Below are positions 14,684-23,430 of a stretch of DNA of 46,392 nucleotides, piece by piece. Source of the stretch: Mycolicibacterium porcinum (lineage in GTDB: Bacteria; Actinomycetota; Actinomycetes; Mycobacteriales; Mycobacteriaceae). A program made the translations under genes and the position numbers. The stretch's first letter is position 1; every line of letters starts with the position of its first letter. The stretch lies in contig MSTD01000046.1 in assembly GCA_001942045.1 (NCBI GenBank), positions 1 through 46,392 on the forward strand. The letters are read 5' to 3'. The notes beneath the pieces were generated by a model. The model was given only the letters and a program-made list of their open reading frames with translations. It was not told the origin of the DNA and did not search any database.

Positions 14684-15289
14684 CTAGGACTCGGCCAACT
14701 CCCGCAGCGCAGGCACCAACAACGCCAGCGCGCGGCCACGGTGCGATGCCGCGTCCTTCTCGGCGGGCGACAGCTCGGCGGCCGTCACAGTAGAACCCTC
14801 AGGCACGAATACCGGGTCATACCCGAACCCGCCGTCGCCTCGGGGTTCACGAGCCACGGCGCCGGGCCACTCCCCCCGCACCACGGTCGAACCCGTCGCA
14901 GACACCAAAGCACACGCGGATACGAATGCGGCTCCGCGCCGATCATCGGGGACATCGGCCAGCTGCCCCAAGAGCAGGGCAGTGTTCGCGGCGTCGTCCC
15001 CGTGCTTCCCGGACCATCTCGCGGACAGCACTCCGGGCATCCCGTTCAGCGCATCTACGGAGATCCCGGAATCATCTGCGACACAAGCCAATCCGGTGGC
15101 ACGAAAGCCGTCGGTCGCTTTTGCCAACGCGTTGTCCTCGAACGTCGCGCCGGTTTCGGGTGCCTCGTCATAGGGGGCGACGTCGGCCAGGGACACCAGT
15201 TCCAGTCCGGTGATCCCGGCGGCATCCAACACCCGCCGCAGCTCGGCCAGCTTCTTGGCGTTGCGGCTGGCTACCAGGAGCGACGGCAC
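14684..15289 (-). CDS. rdgB: non-canonical purine NTP pyrophosphatase (RdgB/HAM1)
   Basis: 201 residues. It hydrolyses dITP, ITP and XTP to the monophosphate plus pyrophosphate, keeping deaminated purines out of DNA and RNA. Visible landmarks: the N-terminal ASRNAKKLAELRRVL (family S/T-x-N-x-x-K), the acidic metal site in ACVADDSGISVDALNG followed by MPGVLSARWSG, FGYDPVFVPEG, and the end SHRGRAL. The length is typical. The start abuts the rph stop with no gap, so they are translated together, as in other actinobacteria. It is the last gene of the minus-strand run. Confidence 0.95.
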   Translation of the reverse strand: MPSLLVASRNAKKLAELRRVLDAAGITGLELVSLADVAPYDEAPETGATFEDNALAKATDGFRATGLACVADDSGISVDALNGMPGVLSARWSGKHGDDAANTALLLGQLADVPDDRRGAAFVSACALVSATGSTVVRGEWPGAVAREPRGDGGFGYDPVFVPEGSTVTAAELSPAEKDAASHRGRALALLVPALRELAES

Positions 15290-16069
15290 TCAGCTACCGA
15301 ACGCTTTCTTGGGGGCGGGCCCCTCGGGCAGCACGCCCGGGTACGGCAATTCCAGTGCCTCGCGCTGGATCACGAACAACTGCTCGCACGCGCCGAGCGC
15401 GGCGTCGAGCATCTTGTCGAGCGTGGAGCGCGGGAAGGTGGCGCCCTCACCGGTGCCCTGGATCTCCACCAGGGTGCCCGTGTCGGTGGCGACGACGTTC
15501 ATGTCCACCTCGGCGCGGGAATCTTCGACGTACGGCAGGTCGACCCGGACACGGCCGTCAACCACACCCACGGACACGGCGGCGATCGCACACGACAGCG
15601 GGCGCGGGTCGGAAAGCCGCCCGGCCGCAGCCAGATACGTCACGGCGTCGGACAACGCGACGTAGGCGCCGGTGATCGCCGCGGTGCGGGTACCGCCGTC
15701 GGCCTGCAGCACGTCGCAGTCGATCGCGATGGTGTTCTCCCCCAGCGCGCCGAGGTCGATGCACGCGCGCAGCGAGCGTCCGACCAGCCGGCTGATCTCC
15801 TGGGTGCGGCCGCCGACGCGCCCCTTGACCGACTCGCGATCGGAGCGGTCATGAGTGGCTGCCGGCAGCATGGCGTATTCGGCGGTCAGCCAGCCCTGCC
15901 CGGAACCCTTGCGCCAGCGCGGCACGCCTTCGGTGACCGAGGCGGTACACATGACGCGGGTCTGGCCGAACTCCACCAATACCGAGCCTGCGGGATGCGA
16001 TGTGAAACCGCGGGTGATGGTTACCGGACGCAGTTCGTCGTCGAGACGACCGTCTTCTCGCTTGGACAC
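15290..16069 (-). CDS. rph: ribonuclease PH
   Basis: 259 residues. Phosphorolytic 3'-5' exoribonuclease that trims tRNA 3' ends. Markers: [14 protein letters not shown], the phosphate-binding [35 protein letters not shown] and [17 protein letters not shown]. The active enzyme is a hexameric ring in the cytoplasm. It begins 17 bases after the Rv1339-type gene and ends flush with rdgB. This matches the M. tuberculosis order Rv1340-Rv1341 (rphA-rdgB). Confidence 0.96.
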   Translation of the reverse strand: MSKREDGRLDDELRPVTITRGFTSHPAGSVLVEFGQTRVMCTASVTEGVPRWRKGSGQGWLTAEYAMLPAATHDRSDRESVKGRVGGRTQEISRLVGRSLRACIDLGALGENTIAIDCDVLQADGGTRTAAITGAYVALSDAVTYLAAAGRLSDPRPLSCAIAAVSVGVVDGRVRVDLPYVEDSRAEVDMNVVATDTGTLVEIQGTGEGATFPRSTLDKMLDAALGACEQLFVIQREALELPYPGVLPEGPAPKKAFGS

Positions 16070-16086
16070 CCGCCAACCCTAGCGGG

Positions 16087-16854
16087 TCAGCCCCGGGTGA
16101 CGTCGAAGGTCTCGCCGCACACAACGGCGTGCACCGGGCCGTCGAACTCGGCCTTGGCTTCGCTGATCACGTCCTCGCGTGAGGTCCACGGCGGAATGTG
16201 CGTCAGCAACAGCTCGCCGACGCCGGCTTCGGCCGCCGCACGGCCGGCCTCGGTGCCCGACAGGTGCAGATGAGGGGGACGGGACGGATCGTGTGTCCAC
16301 GACGCCTCGCACAGGAAGACGTCGGCCCCGCGGGCGAGCTCGACCAGCGCGTCGCAGTATCCGGTGTCCCCGCTGTAGACCAGCGTCGCCCCGGACGGAT
16401 CGGTGAACCGCATGCCGTAGGACTCGGTGGGGTGACACACCAGCCGCGGCGTGATGTTGAGCGTGCCCATCTGTACCGGGAAGCCGTCCTCCCAGTGCCG
16501 CACCTCGAAGATGTCGGTGAAGTCGTCGATCTCGCCGCCCTCCGGCGAGGAGGCCGCACCCAGCCGCGACCACGTATTGGCCGGCCCGTACATCAGGCCG
16601 CGCTCGGTGGCGGGGATCGGGTGGTACCGGCGCCAGACGAACAACCCGGGCAGGTCCAGGCAGTGATCGGCATGCAGATGCGACAGCAACACGTTGACCG
16701 AATTCGGGTCGGCATAGCGCTGCAACGCACCCAGGACGCCACCGCCGAAGTCGACGACCATCGGAATCGTGTCTGGTGCGGTGACGAGATAGCCCGAGGC
16801 TGCCGAATCCGGGCCGACAACGCTGCCGGAGCATCCCAGGATGGTCAATCGCAC
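16087..16854 (-). CDS. metallo-beta-lactamase-fold phosphodiesterase (Rv1339-like)
   Basis: 255 residues from GTG 16854. The metal site is LSHLHADHCLDL (HxHxDH), with downstream CHPTES, YSGDTGYCD and LTHIPPW supplying further ligands. The start MRLTILGCSGSV is the usual first strand of the fold. The M. tuberculosis homologue Rv1339 is reported to be an atypical class II cyclic-AMP phosphodiesterase affecting cAMP level and drug tolerance. The cAMP link is interesting because an adenylate cyclase lies elsewhere in this window. Relatives include tRNA 3' processing enzymes, and the neighbouring rph would fit RNA metabolism, so substrate is not settled by sequence. Confidence 0.88.
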   Translation of the reverse strand: MRLTILGCSGSVVGPDSAASGYLVTAPDTIPMVVDFGGGVLGALQRYADPNSVNVLLSHLHADHCLDLPGLFVWRRYHPIPATERGLMYGPANTWSRLGAASSPEGGEIDDFTDIFEVRHWEDGFPVQMGTLNITPRLVCHPTESYGMRFTDPSGATLVYSGDTGYCDALVELARGADVFLCEASWTHDPSRPPHLHLSGTEAGRAAAEAGVGELLLTHIPPWTSREDVISEAKAEFDGPVHAVVCGETFDVTRG

Positions 16855-16918
16855 AGTGTCTAGCTTGCCATGCTCGATGTGCGCGTTGCCAAGACATCGC
16901 CGGTTTGGGCGACGCAGA

Positions 16919-17743
16919 TCATTTTGTGACGCCCGCGTGACGCCGGACCTGTCGCGCCCCGTCCAGCCCCGGCCCCAGGAAACGGGCGGCGAGGGCGGTG
17001 AACGCCTCCGGATCGCCGGTCGCCTCGAACACCCGCTGCGCCGGTCCCGAGTCGTGCGGCTTCAGCAAATCCAGCTCGGTCAGCACCCTGAGCAGGTCCT
17101 TGGCGGTCTCTTCCGCCGACGACACCAGGGTGACGTTGTCGCCCATCGCCAACTGAATCAGCCCGGACAGCATCGGATAGTGCGTGCAGCCCAACACCAG
17201 GGTGTCGACCTCGGCGCGCTGCAGTGGCTCCAGATAACCCTCGGCCAGACCGAGCACCTGACGTCCGCTGGTGACGCCACGCTCGACGAAGTCGACGAAC
17301 CGCGGGCAGGCCACCCCGAACACCTCGGTGTCCCGCGCGGCGGCGAACGCGTCCTGGTAGGCGCCCGAGGCGATGGTGGCGGCAGTGCCGATGACGCCGA
17401 TGCGTCCGTTGCGGGTCGCCGCCACCGCACGGCGCACCGCGGGCAGGATCACCTCGACCACCGGCACCGGCGAGTAGCGCTCGCGCGCGTCGCGCAGGCA
17501 GGCCGACGATGCGGTGTTGCACGCGATCACGAGAGCCTTGACGCCGCGGGCCACCAGATCGTCGCCGATGGCCAACGAGTGCGCCCGGATCTCGGGGATG
17601 GTCAGCGGTCCGTAGGGACCGTTGCCGGTGTCGCCGACGTAGATGATGTCCTCGTCGGGCAATTGGTCGATGATCGCGCGGGCCACGGTCAGTCCGCCGA
17701 CGCCGGAGTCGAAGATGCCGACGGGTGCCAATTGATCGTTCAT
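16919..17743 (-). CDS. murI: glutamate racemase
   Basis: 274 residues. It makes D-glutamate for peptidoglycan. The two catalytic cysteines are visible in [12 protein letters not shown] and [11 protein letters not shown]. The N-terminal [14 protein letters not shown] with the conserved aspartate and the [11 protein letters not shown] loop are also present. It acts in the cytoplasm ahead of MurD. It overlaps the rhomboid gene by four bases (ATGA). This matches Rv1338-Rv1337 in M. tuberculosis. Confidence 0.97.
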   Translation of the reverse strand: MNDQLAPVGIFDSGVGGLTVARAIIDQLPDEDIIYVGDTGNGPYGPLTIPEIRAHSLAIGDDLVARGVKALVIACNTASSACLRDARERYSPVPVVEVILPAVRRAVAATRNGRIGVIGTAATIASGAYQDAFAAARDTEVFGVACPRFVDFVERGVTSGRQVLGLAEGYLEPLQRAEVDTLVLGCTHYPMLSGLIQLAMGDNVTLVSSAEETAKDLLRVLTELDLLKPHDSGPAQRVFEATGDPEAFTALAARFLGPGLDGARQVRRHAGVTK

Positions 17744-18408
17744 ACGCTCAACTGGTTGGGCTTCTTGCGCGCTTCCCGCGCCTTGCGTTCCGGTCCGGAC
17801 AGTAGGTACGCCGCCACCACACCGGCGATGGCGCCACTCAAGTGGCCCTGCCAGGACACCCCCGCGTTACCGGGCAGGACTCCGAACAGAACGCCGCCGT
17901 AGACGAACAGCACGACTACGCCGATCACGATCTCCCACACATTGCGGGTGAAGAATCCGAACACGATCAGGAACGCGAGCCAACCGAAGATCAAACCGGA
18001 GGCGCCGATGTGGGTGCTCGTGCACTGCACGGTGACGTAGGGGCAGTGCAGGCCGATGTTGCCGATGAGCCAGGTGCCGAAGCCACCGAGGATCCAGATG
18101 ATCGCGGTCGCGGCGATGAATCGGCCCATCCCGGCCAACGTCATCAGGAAGCCGAGCACCAGAGCGGGCACGGTGTTGGCGATCAGGTGTGGCCAGCCGC
18201 CGTGCAGCAGCGGGGCCCACAGGATGCCCCAGAGACCGTCGGTCTGCAGGGGCCGGATGCCGTCCTGGTCGAGCCGGTGTCCCATGGCGGTGTCGACGAA
18301 CTCGATCACATACAGGAGCGCGACGAAGCTGACGATCGTGACGCCGCCGACCATCCACGCCGGGCGTTTCTTCGGCGCGTTTCTCGGCGCGGTCGAGGGC
18401 GTGCTCAT
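17740..18408 (-). CDS. rhomboid intramembrane serine protease (Rv1337-like)
   Basis: 222 residues from ATG 18408; the frame continues upstream into cysM but that part is not rhomboid-like. Six or more membrane segments. The catalytic serine lies in the GxSG motif [11 protein letters not shown] and the histidine in [12 protein letters not shown]. The conserved HLIANT segment of TM2 supplies the oxyanion residues. The family cuts substrates inside the membrane. The natural substrate in mycobacteria is not known to me. It lies ten bases after cysM and overlaps murI, so it is part of the same transcript. Confidence 0.93.
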   Translation of the reverse strand: MSTPSTAPRNAPKKRPAWMVGGVTIVSFVALLYVIEFVDTAMGHRLDQDGIRPLQTDGLWGILWAPLLHGGWPHLIANTVPALVLGFLMTLAGMGRFIAATAIIWILGGFGTWLIGNIGLHCPYVTVQCTSTHIGASGLIFGWLAFLIVFGFFTRNVWEIVIGVVVLFVYGGVLFGVLPGNAGVSWQGHLSGAIAGVVAAYLLSGPERKAREARKKPNQLSV

Positions 18409-18418
18409 CGCTGCCCGC

Positions 18419-19396
<978 letters not shown>

Positions 19397-19672
19397 TTAG
19401 GCCCCACCCGCGACGGCGGGCAGGATGGTGACCGAGTCGCCGTCGGCGATGGTGGTGTCCAGCCCGCCGGAGAACCGTACGTCCTCGTCGTTGACGTAGA
19501 TGTTGACGAAGCGGTGCAGCTTGCCGTTATCCACGAGCCGGTCGGAGATACCGGAATAGTTGGCCTCGAGATCGGCGATCACCGCCTGCAGGGTGTCGCC
19601 GGACGCGCTGACGCGCTTCTGCCCGTCGGTGTGCGGACGCAGGATGGTCGGGATCGAAACTGTTACTGCCAT
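19397..19672 (-). CDS. cysO: sulfur carrier protein CysO
   Basis: 91 residues, ubiquitin/ThiS fold. MAVTVSIPTILRPHT, LEANYSGISDRLVDNGKLHR and NIYVNDEDVRF match M. tuberculosis CysO. The C terminus, normally the Gly-Gly that is converted to a thiocarboxylate, reads LPAVAGGA: one alanine follows the Gly-Gly before TAA. If the start and stop are right, the terminal Ala must be removed before activation, plausibly by the adjacent Mec protease, as QbsD does for QbsE. It is located between mec and cysM. Confidence 0.93.
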   Translation of the reverse strand: MAVTVSIPTILRPHTDGQKRVSASGDTLQAVIADLEANYSGISDRLVDNGKLHRFVNIYVNDEDVRFSGGLDTTIADGDSVTILPAVAGGA

Positions 19673-19684
19673 GGGGACGCCTTT

Positions 19685-20098
19685 CTAGTACTGCTCAACG
19701 ATAGTGACGGGTTCCTCGGTGACGACGCCGTCGACGATGCGGTAGCTGCGCAGCTCGTGCTCTTGCGGGTCCCGCGTTGAGACGAGCACGTAGTGGGCGT
19801 CCGGCTCGGAGGCGTAAGAGATGTCGGTGCGGCTGGGGTAGGCCTCGGTCGCGGTGTGCGAGTGGTAGATGACGACGGGCACCTCGTCGGCTTCGTCCAT
19901 CGCTCGCCACACCTTGAGCTGCTCGCCGGAGTCGAAGCGGTAGAAGGTCGGGGAACGCTCGGCGTTGACCATCGCGATGAACCGGTCCGGCCGATCGGAG
20001 CCCTCCGGCCCGGCGATCACCCCACACGCCTCGTCGGGATGGTCGGCGCGGGCATGCGCCACCATGGCCTCGACGAGATCCCGGCGGATCACCAGCAC
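19685..20098 (-). CDS. mec: CysO-cysteine peptidase Mec (JAMM metalloprotease)
   Basis: 137 residues from GTG 20098. It has the JAB1/MPN zinc motif: an upstream glutamate in PDEACGVIAG and the signature YHSHTATEAYPSRTD (HxH, seven residues, S-x-x-D). In M. tuberculosis Mec (Rv1334) releases cysteine from the CysO-cysteine adduct, regenerating CysO. Here it may also trim the extra CysO alanine. Twelve bases separate it from cysO. Confidence 0.95.
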   Translation of the reverse strand: MLVIRRDLVEAMVAHARADHPDEACGVIAGPEGSDRPDRFIAMVNAERSPTFYRFDSGEQLKVWRAMDEADEVPVVIYHSHTATEAYPSRTDISYASEPDAHYVLVSTRDPQEHELRSYRIVDGVVTEEPVTIVEQY

Positions 20099-20111
20099 TT
20101 GATCACTCCCA

Positions 20112-21152
20112 TCACGCTTCCTTCACTGCGAACGCTCCCGGCAACATGTCCCGGTAGGTCGGTATTCCTGCCACCGGCTCGGCGGCGAGCAGCGCCACCA
20201 TGACGGCGCGGGCCAGCACGTCGGCCGCGGCCGCCCCGACCCGGGTGACCAGTGCGGTCTCCGGCGACATCGCCGCCGGGGTCTTTTCGTCCGGTTCGAC
20301 GGTCACCGCGCCGGTCGCCAGCGCAAACACCGTATCGCCATCGAGCGGGGTGTGACACGGCGAGATGGTCCTGGCCAGTCCGTCGTGGGCGGCGACGGCC
20401 ACCCGGCGGCACCCGGCCGGGGTCAGCTCAGCGTCCGTGGCGACCACCGCGATGGTGGTGTTCAACGGAGCCAGCTCGGTGTGCCGGTCGGCGTATGCGG
20501 TGAGCTGATCGGCGGGCGGGGCGACGAGCCCGAACTCCTCGATCAGCGACGCCATCCAGGGCAGGCCGGTGGCCGGGTCCGCGACGTCACCGGCGGCGTT
20601 GAGCACGACCAGGGCTCCCACGGTCACGCCGCAGTCCAGGGTCACCGACGCGGTGCCGACACCGCCCTTGAGGACGCCGGCCCGCGCGCCGACGCCGCCG
20701 CCGACGGTCCCCAGCGCGAACTCGGTGGAGGCCGCAGCGGCCGCCGCATAGCCGAACTCCGCCGTCGGCCGGTTGGCCCAGCCACCCACGGGCAGGTCGA
20801 AGATCACCGCAGCGGGCACGATCGGCACCACGCCGCCTTCCATCGCCACCCCGCGGCCCTGCTCCTCCAGCCAGGTCATCACCCCGTCGGCGGCCGCCAG
20901 CCCGTAGGCACTGCCACCGGTCAGCACGACGGCGTCGACATGGCGCACGGTGTTGATCGGGTCGAGCAGATCGGTCTCCCGGGTGCCGGGGGCTCCGCCG
21001 CGGCCGTCGACAGCACCGACGGTCCCCGGCGGGGCCAACACAACGGTGGATCCCGACGCCCACCCCGAGCCGAGCGTCACATCGGGGTCGATCCGGTGAT
21101 GGTGGCCGACCAGAATGCCACCGACGTCGGTGATCGATCCCATCGAACTCAC
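20112..21152 (-). CDS. P1-family (DmpA/NylC-like) N-terminal-nucleophile hydrolase (Rv1333-like)
   Basis: 346 residues from GTG 21152, which has GGGGAAG six bases upstream inside the end of the previous gene; ATG 21143 is also possible. Markers: ITDVGGILVGHHH at the start, AVVLTGGSAYGLAAADGVM, and GVGARAGVLKGGVGTASV. In APLNTTIAVVATDAELT an Asn-Thr bond is the probable self-cleavage site giving a Thr nucleophile, as in NylC. Known relatives are aminopeptidases, amide oligomer hydrolases or ArgJ-like acyltransferases. Its substrate is unknown. Its place between the DUF2017 and mec genes, with gaps of 2 and 13 bases, is the Rv1332-Rv1333-Rv1334 order. Confidence 0.88.
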   Translation of the reverse strand: MSSMGSITDVGGILVGHHHRIDPDVTLGSGWASGSTVVLAPPGTVGAVDGRGGAPGTRETDLLDPINTVRHVDAVVLTGGSAYGLAAADGVMTWLEEQGRGVAMEGGVVPIVPAAVIFDLPVGGWANRPTAEFGYAAAAAASTEFALGTVGGGVGARAGVLKGGVGTASVTLDCGVTVGALVVLNAAGDVADPATGLPWMASLIEEFGLVAPPADQLTAYADRHTELAPLNTTIAVVATDAELTPAGCRRVAVAAHDGLARTISPCHTPLDGDTVFALATGAVTVEPDEKTPAAMSPETALVTRVGAAAADVLARAVMVALLAAEPVAGIPTYRDMLPGAFAVKEA

Positions 21153-21154
21153 CG

Positions 21155-21733
21155 CTACTTCCCCATGAGGCCGAGGACGAGGTATTCCTGCAGCACGGTC
21201 AGCCACTGGTAGACGTCGACGTGCCCGGCCATCGGATGCTCGGCGGGCAGCTGCTCGGGACCCATCGGCCCGATCTCGAGCATGGTGCCCAGCGCCAACC
21301 GGATGTCGTTGACCGCAGCCGCCCACGCTTCCGCGTCATCCTCGGTCAGCTCGAACTTGCCGCCGCCGTCCGGAATGGTGTCCAACAAACGTTGGGCTGC
21401 TTCACGTTTGGCGTCGATGATGGCGGGTTCATGCAGGCCGCGCAGCGCGCTGTTGAGGCTCTCCGCGGTACCGGAGCCCGCCGGATGCTCGGTCGGCGGC
21501 CGATAGAAATCCGGGAGCAGACGCTTCATGGTGGCGTCCTCGGGCGGCTCCGGATTGCCGGTCTTCATCCCCGTGATCATCTCGAGTTCGTCTGTGGGCC
21601 CGGATGATCCACGCTCGTCCAGCATGGCGAGCATCGACGTGCCCAGGCTCGTCAGCAATGCGGCCTCGTGAGCTTCCAGCGCCGAGCGCAACCGCAGACC
21701 GTTCCCGGTCTCAACCCGTTTCCATTTGCGCAC
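21155..21733 (-). CDS. DUF2017 protein (Rv1332-like)
   Basis: 192 residues, helical, cytoplasmic. Recognisable segments: VETGNGLRLRSALEAHEAAL, KRLLPDFYRPP, and EDAEAWAAAVNDIRLALG. The family occurs almost always immediately after clpS in actinobacteria, as here with a six-base gap, which suggests a role linked to ClpS-directed proteolysis. No catalytic motif is visible. Sometimes annotated as a regulator, without good reason in the sequence. Confidence 0.88.
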   Translation of the reverse strand: MRKWKRVETGNGLRLRSALEAHEAALLTSLGTSMLAMLDERGSSGPTDELEMITGMKTGNPEPPEDATMKRLLPDFYRPPTEHPAGSGTAESLNSALRGLHEPAIIDAKREAAQRLLDTIPDGGGKFELTEDDAEAWAAAVNDIRLALGTMLEIGPMGPEQLPAEHPMAGHVDVYQWLTVLQEYLVLGLMGK

Positions 21734-21739
21734 CGTCGA

Positions 21740-22054
21740 TCAGCGGTCCTGTTGCATGGTTGCCCACAGCCCCGCGGCGTGCAGTTTGGAAACGTCGGTC
21801 TCCATCGACTCGCGGCCGCCTGCCGACACCACGGCCTTGCCTTCGTTGTGTACCTGCAGCATGAGTTTGGTGGCGTGTGGCTCGCTGTATCCGAACAGTT
21901 TCTGGAACACGTAGGTGACATACGTCATCAGGTTGACCGGATCGTCCCAGACGATGGTCACCCACGGGCTTTCGGTGGCCTCATCTTCCCGGGGAGCCGC
22001 CCCGACGCTGCGCTCTTCGCGGGTCCCCGGTCGGGCCTTCGCCGGTGTAACCAT
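21740..22054 (-). CDS. clpS: ATP-dependent Clp protease adaptor ClpS
   Basis: 104 residues. It binds N-degron substrates and hands them to ClpC1 for ClpP degradation. The core begins [20 protein letters not shown] with the DDPVN turn and then [26 protein letters not shown], the usual N-degron pocket region. The disordered first 30 residues are typical. It is the first gene of an eleven-gene minus-strand run reaching rdgB. The promoter should lie in the 65-base divergent gap with pncB, but no clear -10 or -35 element could be picked. Confidence 0.95.
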   Translation of the reverse strand: MVTPAKARPGTREERSVGAAPREDEATESPWVTIVWDDPVNLMTYVTYVFQKLFGYSEPHATKLMLQVHNEGKAVVSAGGRESMETDVSKLHAAGLWATMQQDR

Positions 22055-22119
22055 GGGCCCACAATACCGGCAGGGGTGCCGCGATATTGAAGCAGCCGCG
22101 AACAGCTACGGTTGCTGGT

Positions 22120-23430
22120 GTGACCGTCGCGTTGCTCACCGACAAGTACGAGCTGACGATGCTCGCCGCCGCTCTGCGCGATGGCACGGCGCACCGCCGC
22201 ACCACGTTCGAGGTCTTTGCCCGCCGACTGCCCGAAGGGCGCCGCTACGGCGTCGTCGCGGGCACCGGGCGATTCGTGGAAGCGTTGGCAGAGTTCACGT
22301 TCGCCGCCGACGAGCTGACTGCGCTCTCGGAGTTCCTCGATTCGGCAACACTGGATTTCCTGTCGAACTACCGGTTCGGCGGCGACGTCGACGGCTATGC
22401 CGAAGGCGAGCTCTACTTCCCCGGTTCCCCCGTGCTGTCGGTGCACGGCACCTTCGCCGAGTGCGTGGTGTTGGAGACCCTCGTGCTGTCAATCCTCAAC
22501 CACGACACGGCCATCGCCTCGGCTGCGGCCCGGATGACCAGCGCTGCCCAGGGTCGGCCGATGATCGAGATGGGCTCCCGCCGCACCCATGAGCTGGCCG
22601 CCGTGGCCGCGGCCCGCGCCGCCTACCTCGCCGGCTTCACCGGATCGTCGAATCTGGCCGCCCAGCAGCGCTACGGCGTGCCCGCACTGGGCACCGCGGC
22701 GCACGCCTACACCCTGCTGCACACCACCGAGTCCGGTCCGGACGAGCAGGCGGCGTTCCGTGGACAGGTCGCCGCACTCGGCGTCGACACCACACTGCTG
22801 GTGGACACCTACGACATCACCGCGGGCGTGGCCAACGCGATCGCGGCCGCCGGCCCGCAGCTGGGCGCGGTACGTATCGACTCGGGTGATCTGGGGGTGC
22901 TGGCCCGTCAGGTGCGCCAGCAGCTCGATGACCTCGGTGCCACGAACACTCAGATCGTGGTCTCCGGGGATCTCGACGAGTTCGCGATCGCCGCTCTTCG
23001 CGCCGAACCCGTCGACAGCTACGGCGTTGGCACCTCGGTGGTCACCGGATCGGGCGCGCCGACCGCGGGCATGGTCTACAAGCTGGTCGAGGTCGACGGG
23101 ATGCCGGTGGCCAAGCGCAGCAGCCGCAAGGAGTCCCATGGCGGCCGTAAACAGGCCGTACGGCTCGCCAAGGCCTCGGGCACGATCGTCGAAGAGGTGG
23201 TCCACCCGTACGGTCAGGAACCGCCGGAGACGTCGGGCCTCACCGCTCGGCGGCTCACCGTGCCGCTGGTCACCGGCGGCGTCCCGGTCGAAGGCCACCA
23301 CCCCGCCACCGACCTGTCGACCGCCCGCGCGCGGGTCGCCGCCGGGCTGCACAGCCTGCCGTGGGACGGCCTGAAACTGTCCCGCGGCGAGCCGGCGATC
23401 CCGACTCGGGTCGTGCCGCCCCGGACATGA
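22120..23430 (+). CDS. pncB: nicotinate phosphoribosyltransferase
   Basis: 436 residues from GTG 22120; the frame stays open to a TTG at 22087, but VTVALLTDKYELTMLAAAL is the usual start. It converts nicotinate plus PRPP to nicotinate mononucleotide in NAD salvage. Landmarks: FEVFARRLPEGRRYGVVAGTG, EMGSRRTHE, TGSSNLAAQQRYGVPALGTAAH (with the histidine thought to be phosphorylated), VRIDSGDLGVL and DSYGVGTSVV. It corresponds to Rv1330c (pncB1). Its TGA overlaps the dinG ATG, forming a two-gene unit. No Shine-Dalgarno is obvious, so leaderless translation is possible. Confidence 0.94.
   Translation: MTVALLTDKYELTMLAAALRDGTAHRRTTFEVFARRLPEGRRYGVVAGTGRFVEALAEFTFAADELTALSEFLDSATLDFLSNYRFGGDVDGYAEGELYFPGSPVLSVHGTFAECVVLETLVLSILNHDTAIASAAARMTSAAQGRPMIEMGSRRTHELAAVAAARAAYLAGFTGSSNLAAQQRYGVPALGTAAHAYTLLHTTESGPDEQAAFRGQVAALGVDTTLLVDTYDITAGVANAIAAAGPQLGAVRIDSGDLGVLARQVRQQLDDLGATNTQIVVSGDLDEFAIAALRAEPVDSYGVGTSVVTGSGAPTAGMVYKLVEVDGMPVAKRSSRKESHGGRKQAVRLAKASGTIVEEVVHPYGQEPPETSGLTARRLTVPLVTGGVPVEGHHPATDLSTARARVAAGLHSLPWDGLKLSRGEPAIPTRVVPPRT

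Noticed and set aside
14741..16273. 510-codon open frame on the plus strand
   Set aside because: Antisense to rdgB and rph, both fully recognisable on the minus strand.
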